From positions 1-64,000 of the forward strand of contig JAIQGK010000002.1 in assembly GCA_020072645.1 (NCBI GenBank): a stretch of 64,000 nucleotides of DNA, written 5' to 3'. Position 1 is the first letter of the stretch; every line of letters begins with the position of its first letter. The translations under genes and the position numbers were made by a program. The stretch is from Terriglobia bacterium. GTDB taxonomy: Bacteria; Acidobacteriota; Terriglobia; Terriglobales; Acidobacteriaceae. The notes beneath the pieces were generated by a model that searched no databases, was not told where the DNA came from, and saw only the letters and a program-made list of their open reading frames with translations. Of this stretch, positions 34,403 to 42,955 are shown in pieces.

Positions 34403-35470
34403 ATGGACATCGCTCAAGACATCTTGGACCGCATCGGTCAGCCCGAATCCGAGCAGCTGGAATACAAGGCGGTTCTGCCGCCCGCCGCGACCGTCGCGCA
34501 ACTGATCTGCTCTTTCGCGAATACCAACGGCGGAGGCATCGTCCTCGGCGTCGTCGAAAACGGCAAAGAGGTTCTCATCAATGGCCTCAGCGACGAATTC
34601 CGCGCCGTACAAATCACTCGCAAGGCAATCGATCTCCTCGCACCACCGCCTATGGTGACGTATGACTACGTCGTCCACCAGGGCAAGCGTCTCTTCGTCA
34701 TCGACGTGAAGAAGTCGGATGCACCAGTCTCGCTTGGCGGCAAGGTCTATTCCAGGACTGGGGATCGTACGACTCTCCGGCAGGCAGGCCCCGCCAAAGC
34801 CATTCGAAACCTCGGTATTGCCCGTTTGTCGAAACTCTTCAAAGAAAGCCGCAAGTCCTGTACAGCCGCCAGAGCGAAGCTCTTGGACCACTACGAAAGC
34901 GTACTCCGCATCCTTGATGACCTCGGCAACCTCCTGTATCCAAAACGGTCCAACATCCCGACCGACAACCCTGAAGGCAAGATGCTTATGCGCATCCTCT
35001 TCTCGTCCTGCGCCGACACGTTCGAGATCTTCATGTCAGACCTGCTCTACGAGATCTACCTGGCGAAGCCAGAGACACTCAAATCAAACGCACAAGTGAC
35101 TGTCAAAGAAGTCCTGGACTGCTCCGACATTCAAGAGTTCATCAGTCGACACGCCAAGAGCAAGCTCAAGAAGCTGCAACGCGGCAGCGTCAAAGGATTC
35201 ATAGCGGACAACAGACAGATAAAGTCACTCGGCGTGTTCGACACGCGGCAGGAAGAGATCGAAAGAATCTTGCAGATTCGACACCTCTATGCTCACCAGA
35301 ATGGACTTGTTGACGACAAATTCCGGGAATACTTTCCTACCGCCAACCTGAATGACGAATACCGAATGACACTTGATGAGTTCCTGACACGCTTCGAGTA
35401 CCTCGCTCAGGCCATCGATGCCGTCGATGAAGCAGCGCGTAAGGACTACCAACTGGCGTCCTTTTCGTGA
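34403..35470 (+). CDS. AlbA_2/Schlafen-domain protein with HEPN-like C-terminus
   Basis: This 355-residue protein has residues 8-125 forming an AlbA_2 (Schlafen-type) nucleic-acid-binding domain: ESEQLEYKAVLPP, FANTNGGGIVLGV, VHQGKRLFVIDVKKS and KVYSRTGDRTTLR. The C-terminal half is helical and contains IEEIEXX-like helices followed by QIRHLYAHQNGLVDD (about 290-304), an R-X4-H motif as in HEPN ribonucleases. It could therefore be an RNA-cleaving effector controlled by the GHKL ATPase encoded just upstream (4-base gap). The HEPN call depends on one motif and fold pattern. Confidence 0.7.
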   Translation: MDIAQDILDRIGQPESEQLEYKAVLPPAATVAQLICSFANTNGGGIVLGVVENGKEVLINGLSDEFRAVQITRKAIDLLAPPPMVTYDYVVHQGKRLFVIDVKKSDAPVSLGGKVYSRTGDRTTLRQAGPAKAIRNLGIARLSKLFKESRKSCTAARAKLLDHYESVLRILDDLGNLLYPKRSNIPTDNPEGKMLMRILFSSCADTFEIFMSDLLYEIYLAKPETLKSNAQVTVKEVLDCSDIQEFISRHAKSKLKKLQRGSVKGFIADNRQIKSLGVFDTRQEEIERILQIRHLYAHQNGLVDDKFREYFPTANLNDEYRMTLDEFLTRFEYLAQAIDAVDEAARKDYQLASFS

Positions 35471-35763
35471 GATTTGGCCTAGGTGTACGTCGACACAACT
35501 TGTCGAATCTTCGATGGCAATCTCGTGCGCAGTGTAAGGTGCCGATAGCTCCAATAAAACGTGAGACACCGCTCACAGAAGTAAGTAACGAGAAAGTCGC
35601 TTATGGGAAGTTGGTGCCATAACTAAGACGTCCCTACCGAAACTGGCTTTGGTTCATTTCTTCTTCTCGTCCTGCGGCGGATTGCGTTTCTTGGCGCATG
35701 GATCTATTCGAGAGCCTAATGGACGAATTGGCCATTCAAGACCCTTTGTCTCTTTGCGAACTA

Positions 35764-36741
35764 TCATGTTTGAATTTCAGTTTCAAATAGCGCTTTGAAT
35801 TCGTATTTATCCGTTTCAAGAAAGTACCCCTGAATTTCAAGGATTTGTGAAACGAGGCGCTTTCCGTGTTGCCGTTCGATATGGACAAGCAGCTGAATGG
35901 AATCAGCAATGTGGCTCTTTATGGCGCGGTACGGCAGTTCGACGCCACTTTGCAGGACGCAGCTTGTGAATCGCTGCAGGGCCTGGGCAGCGGAGTTGGC
36001 GTGGATGGTTGAGAGCGTACCGGAATGACCGGTATTGAGCGCCTGAAGTAAATCAAAGGCTTCGCCACCGCGAATTTCTCCAACAATGATTCTGTCGGGC
36101 CGGTGCCGGAGCGTGGCTTTGAGCAGATCTCGAATCGTGATCGGTGGGATTCCATTCTGCTCTTTGCGGGCTTCAAAGCGAACAAGGTTGGGTTTTTTGA
36201 TGCTGATTTCGGACGTATCTTCGAGCAGGATAATGCGGTCCTCGTCGGGAACAAACCCGGTGAGGATGTTAAGCAGGGTTGTTTTACCGGTTCCGGTTCC
36301 TCCACTGATAAGGATATTGTTGCGCGCTTCGACGCGCTGGCTAAGCAGATCGGCAACGGATTGACTAAGCGTGCCAATTCGTATGAGGTCATCCACGGTG
36401 AAATGCCGTGCATTGAATTTGCGAATGGTCAGGGTGATTCCGTCAATGCTTGACGGTCGAATGACAGCGGCGACGCGGCTGCCGTCGGGCAGGCGCGAAT
36501 CAAGAATGGGTTTGATTTCTGAGACATCATCGCCCAGACGGCGAGCGATGTTTCTCACCGCAGCATTCAAAGCAGTCTCAGAAAGTGTCACCTCCGGGAC
36601 AGCCTCAAGTGTGCCGTTTCTTTCGATAAAGACCTGTGCGCCGGCATTGACCATGATTTCGGAGATGTTTTCGTCCAGTATCAGGTGTTCGATGGGCCGC
36701 AAAAACGGCAGAATCAGATCAAAGCTTGCCCGCTCGTTCAT
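35764..36741 (-). CDS. trbB: TrbB/VirB11-type secretion ATPase
   Basis: This 325-residue protein has Walker A ISGGTGTGKTTLLNIL (about 147-162), Asp-box LLEDTSEI, Walker B RIIVGEIRGGEAFDLLQAL and the His-box TGHSGTLSTIHANSAAQAL, as in TrbB/VirB11 hexameric ATPases. These energise pilus assembly and DNA transfer at the inner membrane. Its start overlaps the traG stop by 4 bp, and it is the last gene of the minus-strand transfer region. In RP4-type operons trbB comes first; here it has moved to the end. Confidence 0.9.
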   Translation of the reverse strand: MNERASFDLILPFLRPIEHLILDENISEIMVNAGAQVFIERNGTLEAVPEVTLSETALNAAVRNIARRLGDDVSEIKPILDSRLPDGSRVAAVIRPSSIDGITLTIRKFNARHFTVDDLIRIGTLSQSVADLLSQRVEARNNILISGGTGTGKTTLLNILTGFVPDEDRIILLEDTSEISIKKPNLVRFEARKEQNGIPPITIRDLLKATLRHRPDRIIVGEIRGGEAFDLLQALNTGHSGTLSTIHANSAAQALQRFTSCVLQSGVELPYRAIKSHIADSIQLLVHIERQHGKRLVSQILEIQGYFLETDKYEFKALFETEIQT

Positions 36742-38762
36742 AACAGCCCCCTTTTGGCCTGCTCAAAATATGAAATGTTCGGGTCGAGATAGTGTGGTTT
36801 GAGATAGCAAATCGTGGCCTCGCTGGTCTCAAAGCCGTTGTAAGGAATGACAATGGCTTGCGCGTTGGCGAGTTCTGCAAAGATTTTCTGGGGAAAGCGA
36901 AAGTCCTTCCTCATGCTGTAATTCTTACTGGCACTGACGGAGTCTCTTTCGGATGTGGTAGTGCCAGTCAGAATGCTTACCTTTGACTCCTGCCCGGATT
37001 CTGTGATGGTGTAATTGATGAAGGGCTTGTCTTCTTGTCCGCAGAGTTCACTGGCGGTCCTGGTTGAGAATTCATCCGAGAGCGCCAAAAAGATCTTCGT
37101 GCGGAACGTCTGAAGCAATGTCCTGTAGCTCTCGCCTGGCAGGGTGGAACGCAAAGAGCTGATGCTTTGCGTAGCAACGATGGCAATGCACTTGGCCTGC
37201 CGGGAGAGGCTGAAGAACTTTTCATCGCCGCTCGGGTCGCTTTCTCCGACCGTGGCGAATGTTTGGTACTCATCGCACAGAAAAAAAACAGGTCGGAAGT
37301 GCTTATCCTTGTGTTCCTCGATCTTCGGAATGCGGAGCAGAACGGCTCTTTGGAAGTCCATCTTCATCATGGTCCCAATCGCCCGAGCAAGGCCAGCGTT
37401 TAGCGAAATTGGGAAGTTCAAGGCGCAGACCTTCCCATTTTCGATGAGCCAATTGAATGACGGCAGAGGCTTCCCGTATTTGTAGCTGCCCTCGGCCTCA
37501 ACAGTGTTCAAGGCAGGATCATAGGTTTCCTTACGTGGGCAGAAGATCCGTTTCACCGGAGGGCTGTCATCAAAGAGCGACAGGAAAACAGAGATACCCT
37601 CAACAATGGATGTGCGGAGCTTGGGTTCGATCCTCGTCCAGTCGTTATAAAACCAACGCTTGACTGCCTCAAATTGCTCCCGCTTGATTGTGTCGTATTC
37701 GCGCGGGGCAGGTTCACGGCGAAGCTCGTACGCCACTACGGGTCTGACGGCATTGAGCGCATTTTCGAGTGACACGGACCAGAGCGCCTCATAGTGGCTG
37801 CCTTCTTCATTCGCTGTAAAGCCGCTTACGGATGTGGCCCCGGCGCCCTGCAGGCTCCGGTAGGCCGCGGAGGAAAGCTGGATGTACTGCTTGCCGGTAA
37901 ACTGCTTTTCGCCGTCCTGAATTTTCTTTTGTAAAAGATCGGGGTTAATGGAGCATTCGTACACATCAAACAATGTCACATAGTCGTAAAGAACCTTGTG
38001 AAGCAGGATTACGAATTTGACAAGATTGGTGTACGCCTGTTGCCAGAATGGTTCCTTGCCCCGACCGAACAGATTTGTCAGTAGCGAGGCAAGGCCATAT
38101 GCCAGAGCGTAGGCGTCAAGGTCGTTATAAAGGGGGTTCCATCGATATTCGGAATCGAGGGAAATTTCTATATAGTCCTCCTCACGTCCGTGCTTCTTCA
38201 TCACTCGTTTGATCTGGTGGCAGAAGTCGCCCTTGACTTCGAGCACTAAACCACTGAGTTTTGTTTGCGCGTTCCGAGGCTCAAAGCCGATAAGCTGGTC
38301 CGCAAAAGGCAGCATCACACATGAGGTCTTGCCCGACCCGACCGCGCCTACGACCATTGTTCCGGCGTACAGGCCGCGCGGGGGAGTGGTGATCCAGTGC
38401 GGCGTCGGGCTGGGAACGAACTTGGTCGGGTGATGCTGTTCCCCCGTAACGAGAAACAGTTGGTTGCGGCTTGCCGGTTCGGGATAGGGCGGGAGAGGGT
38501 TGGGTTTCTTCTTTCGCCCGTGCCGGTAAGCGAAGATGTAGATTCCGGAAAGAGCGGATGAGTAAAGGATGAATGGCGTTGTGAACATCAGGGCCATGTA
38601 GGTCCAGCGCATTCCGCCGTACACCATTGGGTCTTTGAGCGCGATCAGTCGCAACAGCAGATTGTCAACGGGAAATGGGTATCTCAATATAAGTACAAAC
38701 CATGTGCCTGAGGCCAACATGAAGCTGACGAAGGTCTTTGAATGAAAAATATGGTCCAACAT
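36738..38762 (-). CDS. traG: TraG/VirD4-type coupling protein
   Basis: This 674-residue protein has two N-terminal transmembrane segments (about 10-27 and 52-75), then Walker A VVGAVGSGKTSCVMLPF (about 136-152) and Walker B FFLCDEYQTFATVG, with ATQSISSLRSTL following as in T4SS coupling ATPases (TraG/TraD C-terminal region). It links the relaxosome to the secretion channel and pumps DNA. It sits upstream of trbB with a 4-bp overlap and 15 bases downstream of the small accessory gene. Length is typical of the family. Confidence 0.9.
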   Translation of the reverse strand: MLDHIFHSKTFVSFMLASGTWFVLILRYPFPVDNLLLRLIALKDPMVYGGMRWTYMALMFTTPFILYSSALSGIYIFAYRHGRKKKPNPLPPYPEPASRNQLFLVTGEQHHPTKFVPSPTPHWITTPPRGLYAGTMVVGAVGSGKTSCVMLPFADQLIGFEPRNAQTKLSGLVLEVKGDFCHQIKRVMKKHGREEDYIEISLDSEYRWNPLYNDLDAYALAYGLASLLTNLFGRGKEPFWQQAYTNLVKFVILLHKVLYDYVTLFDVYECSINPDLLQKKIQDGEKQFTGKQYIQLSSAAYRSLQGAGATSVSGFTANEEGSHYEALWSVSLENALNAVRPVVAYELRREPAPREYDTIKREQFEAVKRWFYNDWTRIEPKLRTSIVEGISVFLSLFDDSPPVKRIFCPRKETYDPALNTVEAEGSYKYGKPLPSFNWLIENGKVCALNFPISLNAGLARAIGTMMKMDFQRAVLLRIPKIEEHKDKHFRPVFFLCDEYQTFATVGESDPSGDEKFFSLSRQAKCIAIVATQSISSLRSTLPGESYRTLLQTFRTKIFLALSDEFSTRTASELCGQEDKPFINYTITESGQESKVSILTGTTTSERDSVSASKNYSMRKDFRFPQKIFAELANAQAIVIPYNGFETSEATICYLKPHYLDPNISYFEQAKRGLL

Positions 38763-38777
38763 AAAGTGACTGCCTTT

Positions 38778-39032
38778 TTATTTTTGTTCCGATTTTGGTT
38801 GGCCGGCCTTAGGGCCACCTGCCTGTTGACGTTTGCGCTGTTCGAGCCAGGGCGCAAAGTCCGCATCGGTTTTAAAGAGCAGCTTCAATGCGCCGACGAT
38901 TACGGGATCATGTTTCAAGTTCTCCGAGAATTCGCAGTAGAGTTTTAGCGTATGTTTAGTTTCTGAGTCGATCTCGAATCTCAGGGCTGACTTCTTGCCT
39001 TGGGGTTCACTTGCGATCAATGGCATGTTCAT
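38778..39032 (-). CDS. Small RHH-like protein, possible relaxosome accessory
   Basis: The start is the ATG at 39032, preceded by AAAGGAG; a longer in-frame extension to 39257 is low-complexity and overlaps an inverted repeat. The 84 residues (KKSALRFEIDSETKHTLKLYCEF, KHDPVIVGALKLLFKTDADFAPWLEQR) have the strand-helix-helix pattern of ribbon-helix-helix proteins, plus a basic Gln-rich tail. Directly upstream of the coupling-protein gene, such proteins often bind oriT. Function is inferred from position. Confidence 0.5.
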   Translation of the reverse strand: MNMPLIASEPQGKKSALRFEIDSETKHTLKLYCEFSENLKHDPVIVGALKLLFKTDADFAPWLEQRKRQQAGGPKAGQPKSEQK

Positions 39033-39047
39033 TCTCCTTTGCTTAAG

Positions 39048-39146
39048 AAGGCCGCTGGCCCGCCCGGAGTGCCCGCGAAGCAAAGCGAAGCCCGAGAAGG
39101 GGCCGATGCCTGCGGCAGAGGCCGGGCGCTCCGGGCCAGCGGCCTT
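39048..39146. repeat. Long inverted repeat, candidate oriT or control hairpin
   Basis: Arm AAGGCCGCTGGCCCG at 39048-39062 is exactly repeated in inverted form at 39132-39146, and GGAG/CTCC extends the pairing after a small bulge. The 70-base GC-rich loop includes further short repeats. It lies just upstream of the small RHH-like gene and coupling-protein gene, a usual place for a transfer origin. Confidence 0.5.
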
Positions 39147-39278
39147 TTCGATTTTGAGATCTCCGTGTTGCTTGCGTCCCTGCAGTTGGCAGAAAACAAA
39201 GCCCTTCGTCCGACGGGACGCCGAACCTTGAGCCGAACCGCGAAGCGAACCTTGCAACCGGGCTTGAAAGTGGCTTTT

Positions 39279-40247
39279 TCATGCGCTTAGCAAATATGTT
39301 TCAAACATTCCGGGTTCGGTGCTGTCCGGCGCTGAAGTGGAGAGCGGCAGGAGAGGATCACCGCTTGTCCATTGCTGATAAAGTTTTTCGTGTTCGGGCC
39401 GCGAAAATTTCTTTTCTGCTCGATTGAGATCAGCCAGGTCTTTATCGGAGAGCTGGCTGAGTTTCTTTTCTTCCCAAAGCTTCCTCAGCCGGAAGTAAGT
39501 CAAGAGAGCTGGCGAATACATCTTGTGATAGGGGCTGGAGAGAACGGCCTGAAATTGCTTCTCGGCGCGATTGAAATTGTTTGGTGAGTCGGCCACATAA
39601 ATAAATTTGTATTGGCCGTTCATGGCATGGAGCAGGGGCTTGTACCAGTTCAGGTGTGCTGCGAAGCTAGTTACCCGCTCATATTCGTCTTCAAAATATG
39701 TGAAAACGGGAATCGCGGCGGTTTCACTATCGTTCGAAACGAATAGAGGAAATTTATCGACAAAATAGCGGACCGTTGCCTGTGTGCCCTGGCTATTTTC
39801 ATAGATCTTGGCGGGCAGCAGGTCGCCGCTGATATTTCGTTGCTCCGCAAAGAAGTGCGTCTTATCGGCTTCTTCCTCAAGATAATCCTCGCTGAAATTG
39901 TCGAGAATGAAATCCAGAATCTTCAGTTTCAGGATGGTACGGGTGTCGCTGCTCTCTTTCCGATTGGAAGAGTGCTCCTTATCGATGGCGCCGTAGATCG
40001 AGCGGGCGCAGAGATGATAACGGCGATAACTGCTCCGCTTGTACGGGATTTCCCGGACGTGGCGATTGCGGATTGCCTTCTGCAGAAAGTCGTGGTCTGT
40101 TCCGCCGCGAGCGGCCCCGGCAAATTCGCTGAATTGCCGTCTGAGGAAATTGCCTGAGAACGTAGCGACTACATACAGGAACTGGCTTTCCCGTTCGGTA
40201 TATCCATACTTCATTAACGCAGAAACGGAGTGATCAGGGATTTTCAT
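39279..40247 (-). CDS. Unrecognised transfer-region protein
   Basis: I do not recognise this 322-residue protein. The N-terminus (VSALMKYGYTERESQFLYVVATFSGNFLRRQFSEFAG, AIRNRHVREIPYKRSSYRRYHL) looks like a winged-helix DNA-binding region. The middle is an alpha/beta region (VRYFVDKFPLFVSND, IPVFTYFEDE, YKFIYVADSPNNFNRAEKQF), and the C-terminus is charged and helical. It overlaps the Replic_Relax-like gene by 4 bp and so is probably a partner in plasmid-type DNA processing, perhaps in the relaxosome. Confidence 0.6.
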   Translation of the reverse strand: MKIPDHSVSALMKYGYTERESQFLYVVATFSGNFLRRQFSEFAGAARGGTDHDFLQKAIRNRHVREIPYKRSSYRRYHLCARSIYGAIDKEHSSNRKESSDTRTILKLKILDFILDNFSEDYLEEEADKTHFFAEQRNISGDLLPAKIYENSQGTQATVRYFVDKFPLFVSNDSETAAIPVFTYFEDEYERVTSFAAHLNWYKPLLHAMNGQYKFIYVADSPNNFNRAEKQFQAVLSSPYHKMYSPALLTYFRLRKLWEEKKLSQLSDKDLADLNRAEKKFSRPEHEKLYQQWTSGDPLLPLSTSAPDSTEPGMFETYLLSA

Positions 40248-41089
40248 AACGAAATAAGTCCTCCTACCAGGTCAGGCCCGTAAGGGCGGTGTCCACGATG
40301 CTCCGATCCGTAAAGTTTGAAACCGGCCGCGCGTTTTTCAGCGATGGATCGATCGCGGTAATGCTCTGTCACATATTCGAGATCGCACATCTCGCGCTCG
40401 CCTTCAGGGGTTTCGTATTCGATCCGGAGATCAGGAATGGGAATCTTGCTGCCGACGACTTTCAAGTGTTGCTGTTCGGCTGTTTCTCTGATTCCCTGCT
40501 GTTGCTGCTGGCGTGAAAGGTCTTTGGTTTTCGCCAGCTCCCGGTTGATGTTTCTTTTGAGTTCGTAATCGAGTACAACTCGTACCAGCCTGCTGCCGCG
40601 CTGCTCTATTTCACTGGCGGCTTTTTGGTAAAGGCGGTAGAGCGCTGCATCGTGTTTCAGCTCCCGTAGCTTCACAGCCCCGGCATAAATCTCCTGACGG
40701 GGATCGGTGCGAAAGTGTTTCTCGGTAAGCTGCTTGGCAGGCTTTGTGAGAGCGATGTATTTGGTTAGAGAGCCTTTTGGGCCGACAATGCGGATTAAGT
40801 TCTGGCGGTGAAGGTGGCGGAGATCGCGGTCGAATGCCGCTTGCTGCCCTCTATATATGCTTCGCAACAGGTCGGCTTTCTCGACAGCGCGGAATTTTCC
40901 GATATCAGAGAGCATTTGCTTTTCAAGGGTGTTTAGGCGGTAGTCCTTGTCTCGTAGTTCATAGGCGGAGCGCTGCTCGTCATGGTTGTGCGAATGGTCT
41001 TTAGAGATCAGTGTGCCCGGGCGCTCAAGCCCAGTCGGAGCACTTTGGTTTCGGTCTGCCCTTGTTCCATCCTCAAGATCGCGGTACAT
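40244..41089 (-). CDS. Replication-relaxation (Replic_Relax)-like protein
   Basis: This 281-residue protein has a winged-helix N-terminal part (LNTLEKQMLSDIGKFRAVEKADLLRSIY, FDRDLRHLHRQNLIRIVG), then KLRELKHDAALYRLYQKAASEIEQRG and PDLRIEYETPEGEREMCDLEY, resembling the PF13814 layout (LxHD...ly..., then PD... with conserved acidic strand). Proteins of this family are linked to plasmid replication and DNA relaxation. With no classical MOB relaxase in the element, this gene and 39279-40247 are the best candidates for the DNA-processing function. Nuclease activity is unproven. Confidence 0.55.
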   Translation of the reverse strand: MYRDLEDGTRADRNQSAPTGLERPGTLISKDHSHNHDEQRSAYELRDKDYRLNTLEKQMLSDIGKFRAVEKADLLRSIYRGQQAAFDRDLRHLHRQNLIRIVGPKGSLTKYIALTKPAKQLTEKHFRTDPRQEIYAGAVKLRELKHDAALYRLYQKAASEIEQRGSRLVRVVLDYELKRNINRELAKTKDLSRQQQQQGIRETAEQQHLKVVGSKIPIPDLRIEYETPEGEREMCDLEYVTEHYRDRSIAEKRAAGFKLYGSEHRGHRPYGPDLVGGLISL

Positions 41090-41091
41090 GA

Positions 41092-41385
41092 CTATTCTCC
41101 GTATCGCTCCGCAATCTCACGTGAGAGGGCGCTGTGGCCGGTCTTGACCTGCTTATCGAGATGAAGCAATTTCTGTCCGGTACTCTTCAGGCGGAAGCGC
41201 CTGAACATGGTGTAGAAGGCTGCGAACAAATTGAAGAATAGGACCAAGGCAAAGATCCCAATCTCGTGCCCGTAGGTGTGAAATACATAACTCTTGACCG
41301 GAGTCAGGAACTTCAAACGGCCTAAAAGCAGGACCACCAGGGCAACAAAGGAAATGAAGGAAAACAGGACTGCGTTGGCCAACAT
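41092..41385 (-). CDS. Small transfer-region membrane protein
   Basis: The start is taken as the ATG at 41385 because CAGGAG precedes it; the longer reading from 41418 overlaps trbF. It has 97 residues with two transmembrane helices (about 3-22, ANAVLFSFISFVALVVLLLG, and 42-62, GIFALVLFFNLFAAFYTMF) and a charged cytoplasmic tail. It sits between trbF and the Replic_Relax-like gene, in close spacing with both. An accessory channel or entry-exclusion role is possible but not shown. Confidence 0.6.
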   Translation of the reverse strand: MLANAVLFSFISFVALVVLLLGRLKFLTPVKSYVFHTYGHEIGIFALVLFFNLFAAFYTMFRRFRLKSTGQKLLHLDKQVKTGHSALSREIAERYGE

Positions 41386-41398
41386 AAAGCTCCTGGAG

Positions 41399-42082
41399 TC
41401 AAAAGGCGGCATCCTCACGGAAGTAGCTGATGGTCAGCCCGAGCGGGTTGACCTGGATCAAGCTGTTTGGAACAGAATCTCGGAATGCGAAAACAAAATG
41501 CGCGGTATAGAGAACGCGTTTCGTTTCCGTCTTGTCCACTGCATTATGAAAAACTTCTTCAAAATCCACAGTGGCTTTGTAGGGGGCAGCTCTTAAGTCC
41601 TCAATCGAAACTTTGATCACATTGATCTCAATCTCGCTCTGCTGGTTTTGGAGGAAGTTGTCGATGATCTTCTGTTTCGTCCATGCTTCCGACACATTGG
41701 CCTGAAGCTGCATGTCCATGAACAGTAATGCTTGGCTGAAGTTGTCCCGAATGGTGAATCGGTTACGGCTGTAATATCGCCGGCAGAATTCGCTCAGGAA
41801 GTATTTGATCTCGGCTTCCTGCGGCTTATAGGCGAGGGTGTTGTAATTGATTGCTTCGGCACGGCCAATGTCGTTGATGCGGATGACCAACGGCTTGAAG
41901 TTCTGGACCATCCGCGCTGTTTTGATGTTGGCGTAAATCAGTCCTGCCGCAATGAGCGATAGCGCCAGCAGGGCGATCTTCAAGTAAGTGTTCGTGACAA
42001 TGGCATCACCGAACTGCTCTGCATAGAGCCGCTTGGCCGCGTTAAATTCTGACATCGTTTGCGTCTTGGTGCTCATGGTCAA
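41399..42082 (-). CDS. trbF: TrbF/VirB8-type protein
   Basis: This 227-residue protein has one N-terminal transmembrane helix (about 34-52, IALLALSLIAAGLIYANI) and a periplasmic VirB8-like domain with NYNTLAYKPQEAEIKYFLSEF, YYSRNRFTIRDNF and VLYTAHFVFAFRDSVPNSLIQVNPLGL. VirB8/TrbF nucleates the inner-membrane part of the conjugation channel. It overlaps trbL by 4 bp. The NPLGLTI segment near the C-terminus is typical of TrbF. Confidence 0.85.
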   Translation of the reverse strand: MTMSTKTQTMSEFNAAKRLYAEQFGDAIVTNTYLKIALLALSLIAAGLIYANIKTARMVQNFKPLVIRINDIGRAEAINYNTLAYKPQEAEIKYFLSEFCRRYYSRNRFTIRDNFSQALLFMDMQLQANVSEAWTKQKIIDNFLQNQQSEIEINVIKVSIEDLRAAPYKATVDFEEVFHNAVDKTETKRVLYTAHFVFAFRDSVPNSLIQVNPLGLTISYFREDAAF

Positions 42083-42933
42083 TCTCCAATGACTCGGCTT
42101 AACAGAACGGCACCTAAGCCGGAACTGGCGCCCGCGGAACCGCTAAACAGGTGATTGGTCAAGGCCGGGACCTTGAGCAAACCATAGATTGCAATCAGCA
42201 GGAAGATGAAGATTACTGGCAGCGTGGTCATCCACTGATCGACGCTCATTCCTCCGGTGAAAAAGCGGAAGAACCCGAGGAGCAGTTGGGCAAATATGAA
42301 GACGAATGCGGCGGCGATTACTTGATAAAAAGAATATTGCAGAAACGCTTTGAACCATCCCCAAAAGAGCCAGTCCATCTTGGGGACAATGAAAAACGGA
42401 ATGAAGATAGGGCCGATGAGGGCCAACACTGCTTCGGCAATCAGGCCAAAGCCAATGATGATGAAAACCACGGCCTGGACAGCGGCCAAGATTATAGTAA
42501 GGGCAAAGAAGTATAGGCTCTGGCTGAAGCTCCACGCGCTCGGTTCTTCTAGATTTTTCTGAAACTCGGTAACGGCTGTTTCAATTTGCTTGCCCTGCTC
42601 CAAGCCGATGCTGTTTGAAAGTGAAGACGCTTCCTGCATGACCAGATCGGTGAAGCTGTAGCCAATGCCGGGTATTGGGGTGTTGTAGTAGGTCACCATG
42701 GCAAAGCCAAAGGTGATGACAAGAATAAGTTCGGTGAAGCGGGCGAAGTTGAAGCCTTCGCCCCCTTCGGCGCTTGAGAGCGCGGACTGGATTCCGAACC
42801 AGGCAACCAGGATCGTGGCAAATGCCCGAAACAGGTTATGTCCCATCTGGATAAACAAGTCCGAATGGGCTGTCATCAGGTTACGGATGCCGTCTTCAAG
42901 CAAAGTTAGTGGATCTTGAACGGGTATAAACAT
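42079..42933 (-). CDS. trbL: TrbL/VirB6-type polytopic protein
   Basis: This 284-residue protein has at least five transmembrane segments, including FATILVAWFGIQSAL, ELILVITFGFAMVTYY, FFALTIILAAVQAVVFIIIGFGLIAEAVLALIG and VIFIFLLIAIYGLLKVPAL. VirB6/TrbL forms part of the inner-membrane channel. The C-terminus is short and Gly/Ser-rich (LFSGSAGASSGLGAVLLSRV), as in many TrbL proteins. It lies between trbJ and trbF; the overlap with trbF is 4 bp. Confidence 0.85.
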   Translation of the reverse strand: MFIPVQDPLTLLEDGIRNLMTAHSDLFIQMGHNLFRAFATILVAWFGIQSALSSAEGGEGFNFARFTELILVITFGFAMVTYYNTPIPGIGYSFTDLVMQEASSLSNSIGLEQGKQIETAVTEFQKNLEEPSAWSFSQSLYFFALTIILAAVQAVVFIIIGFGLIAEAVLALIGPIFIPFFIVPKMDWLFWGWFKAFLQYSFYQVIAAAFVFIFAQLLLGFFRFFTGGMSVDQWMTTLPVIFIFLLIAIYGLLKVPALTNHLFSGSAGASSGLGAVLLSRVIGD

Positions 42934-42955
42934 GACGTGTTCCCTTTGTGCACTA

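Noticed and set aside
39033-39257. N-terminal extension of the small RHH-like protein
   Set aside because: The extension runs through the inverted repeat, is low-complexity, and a strong AGGAG site marks the internal ATG at 39032.
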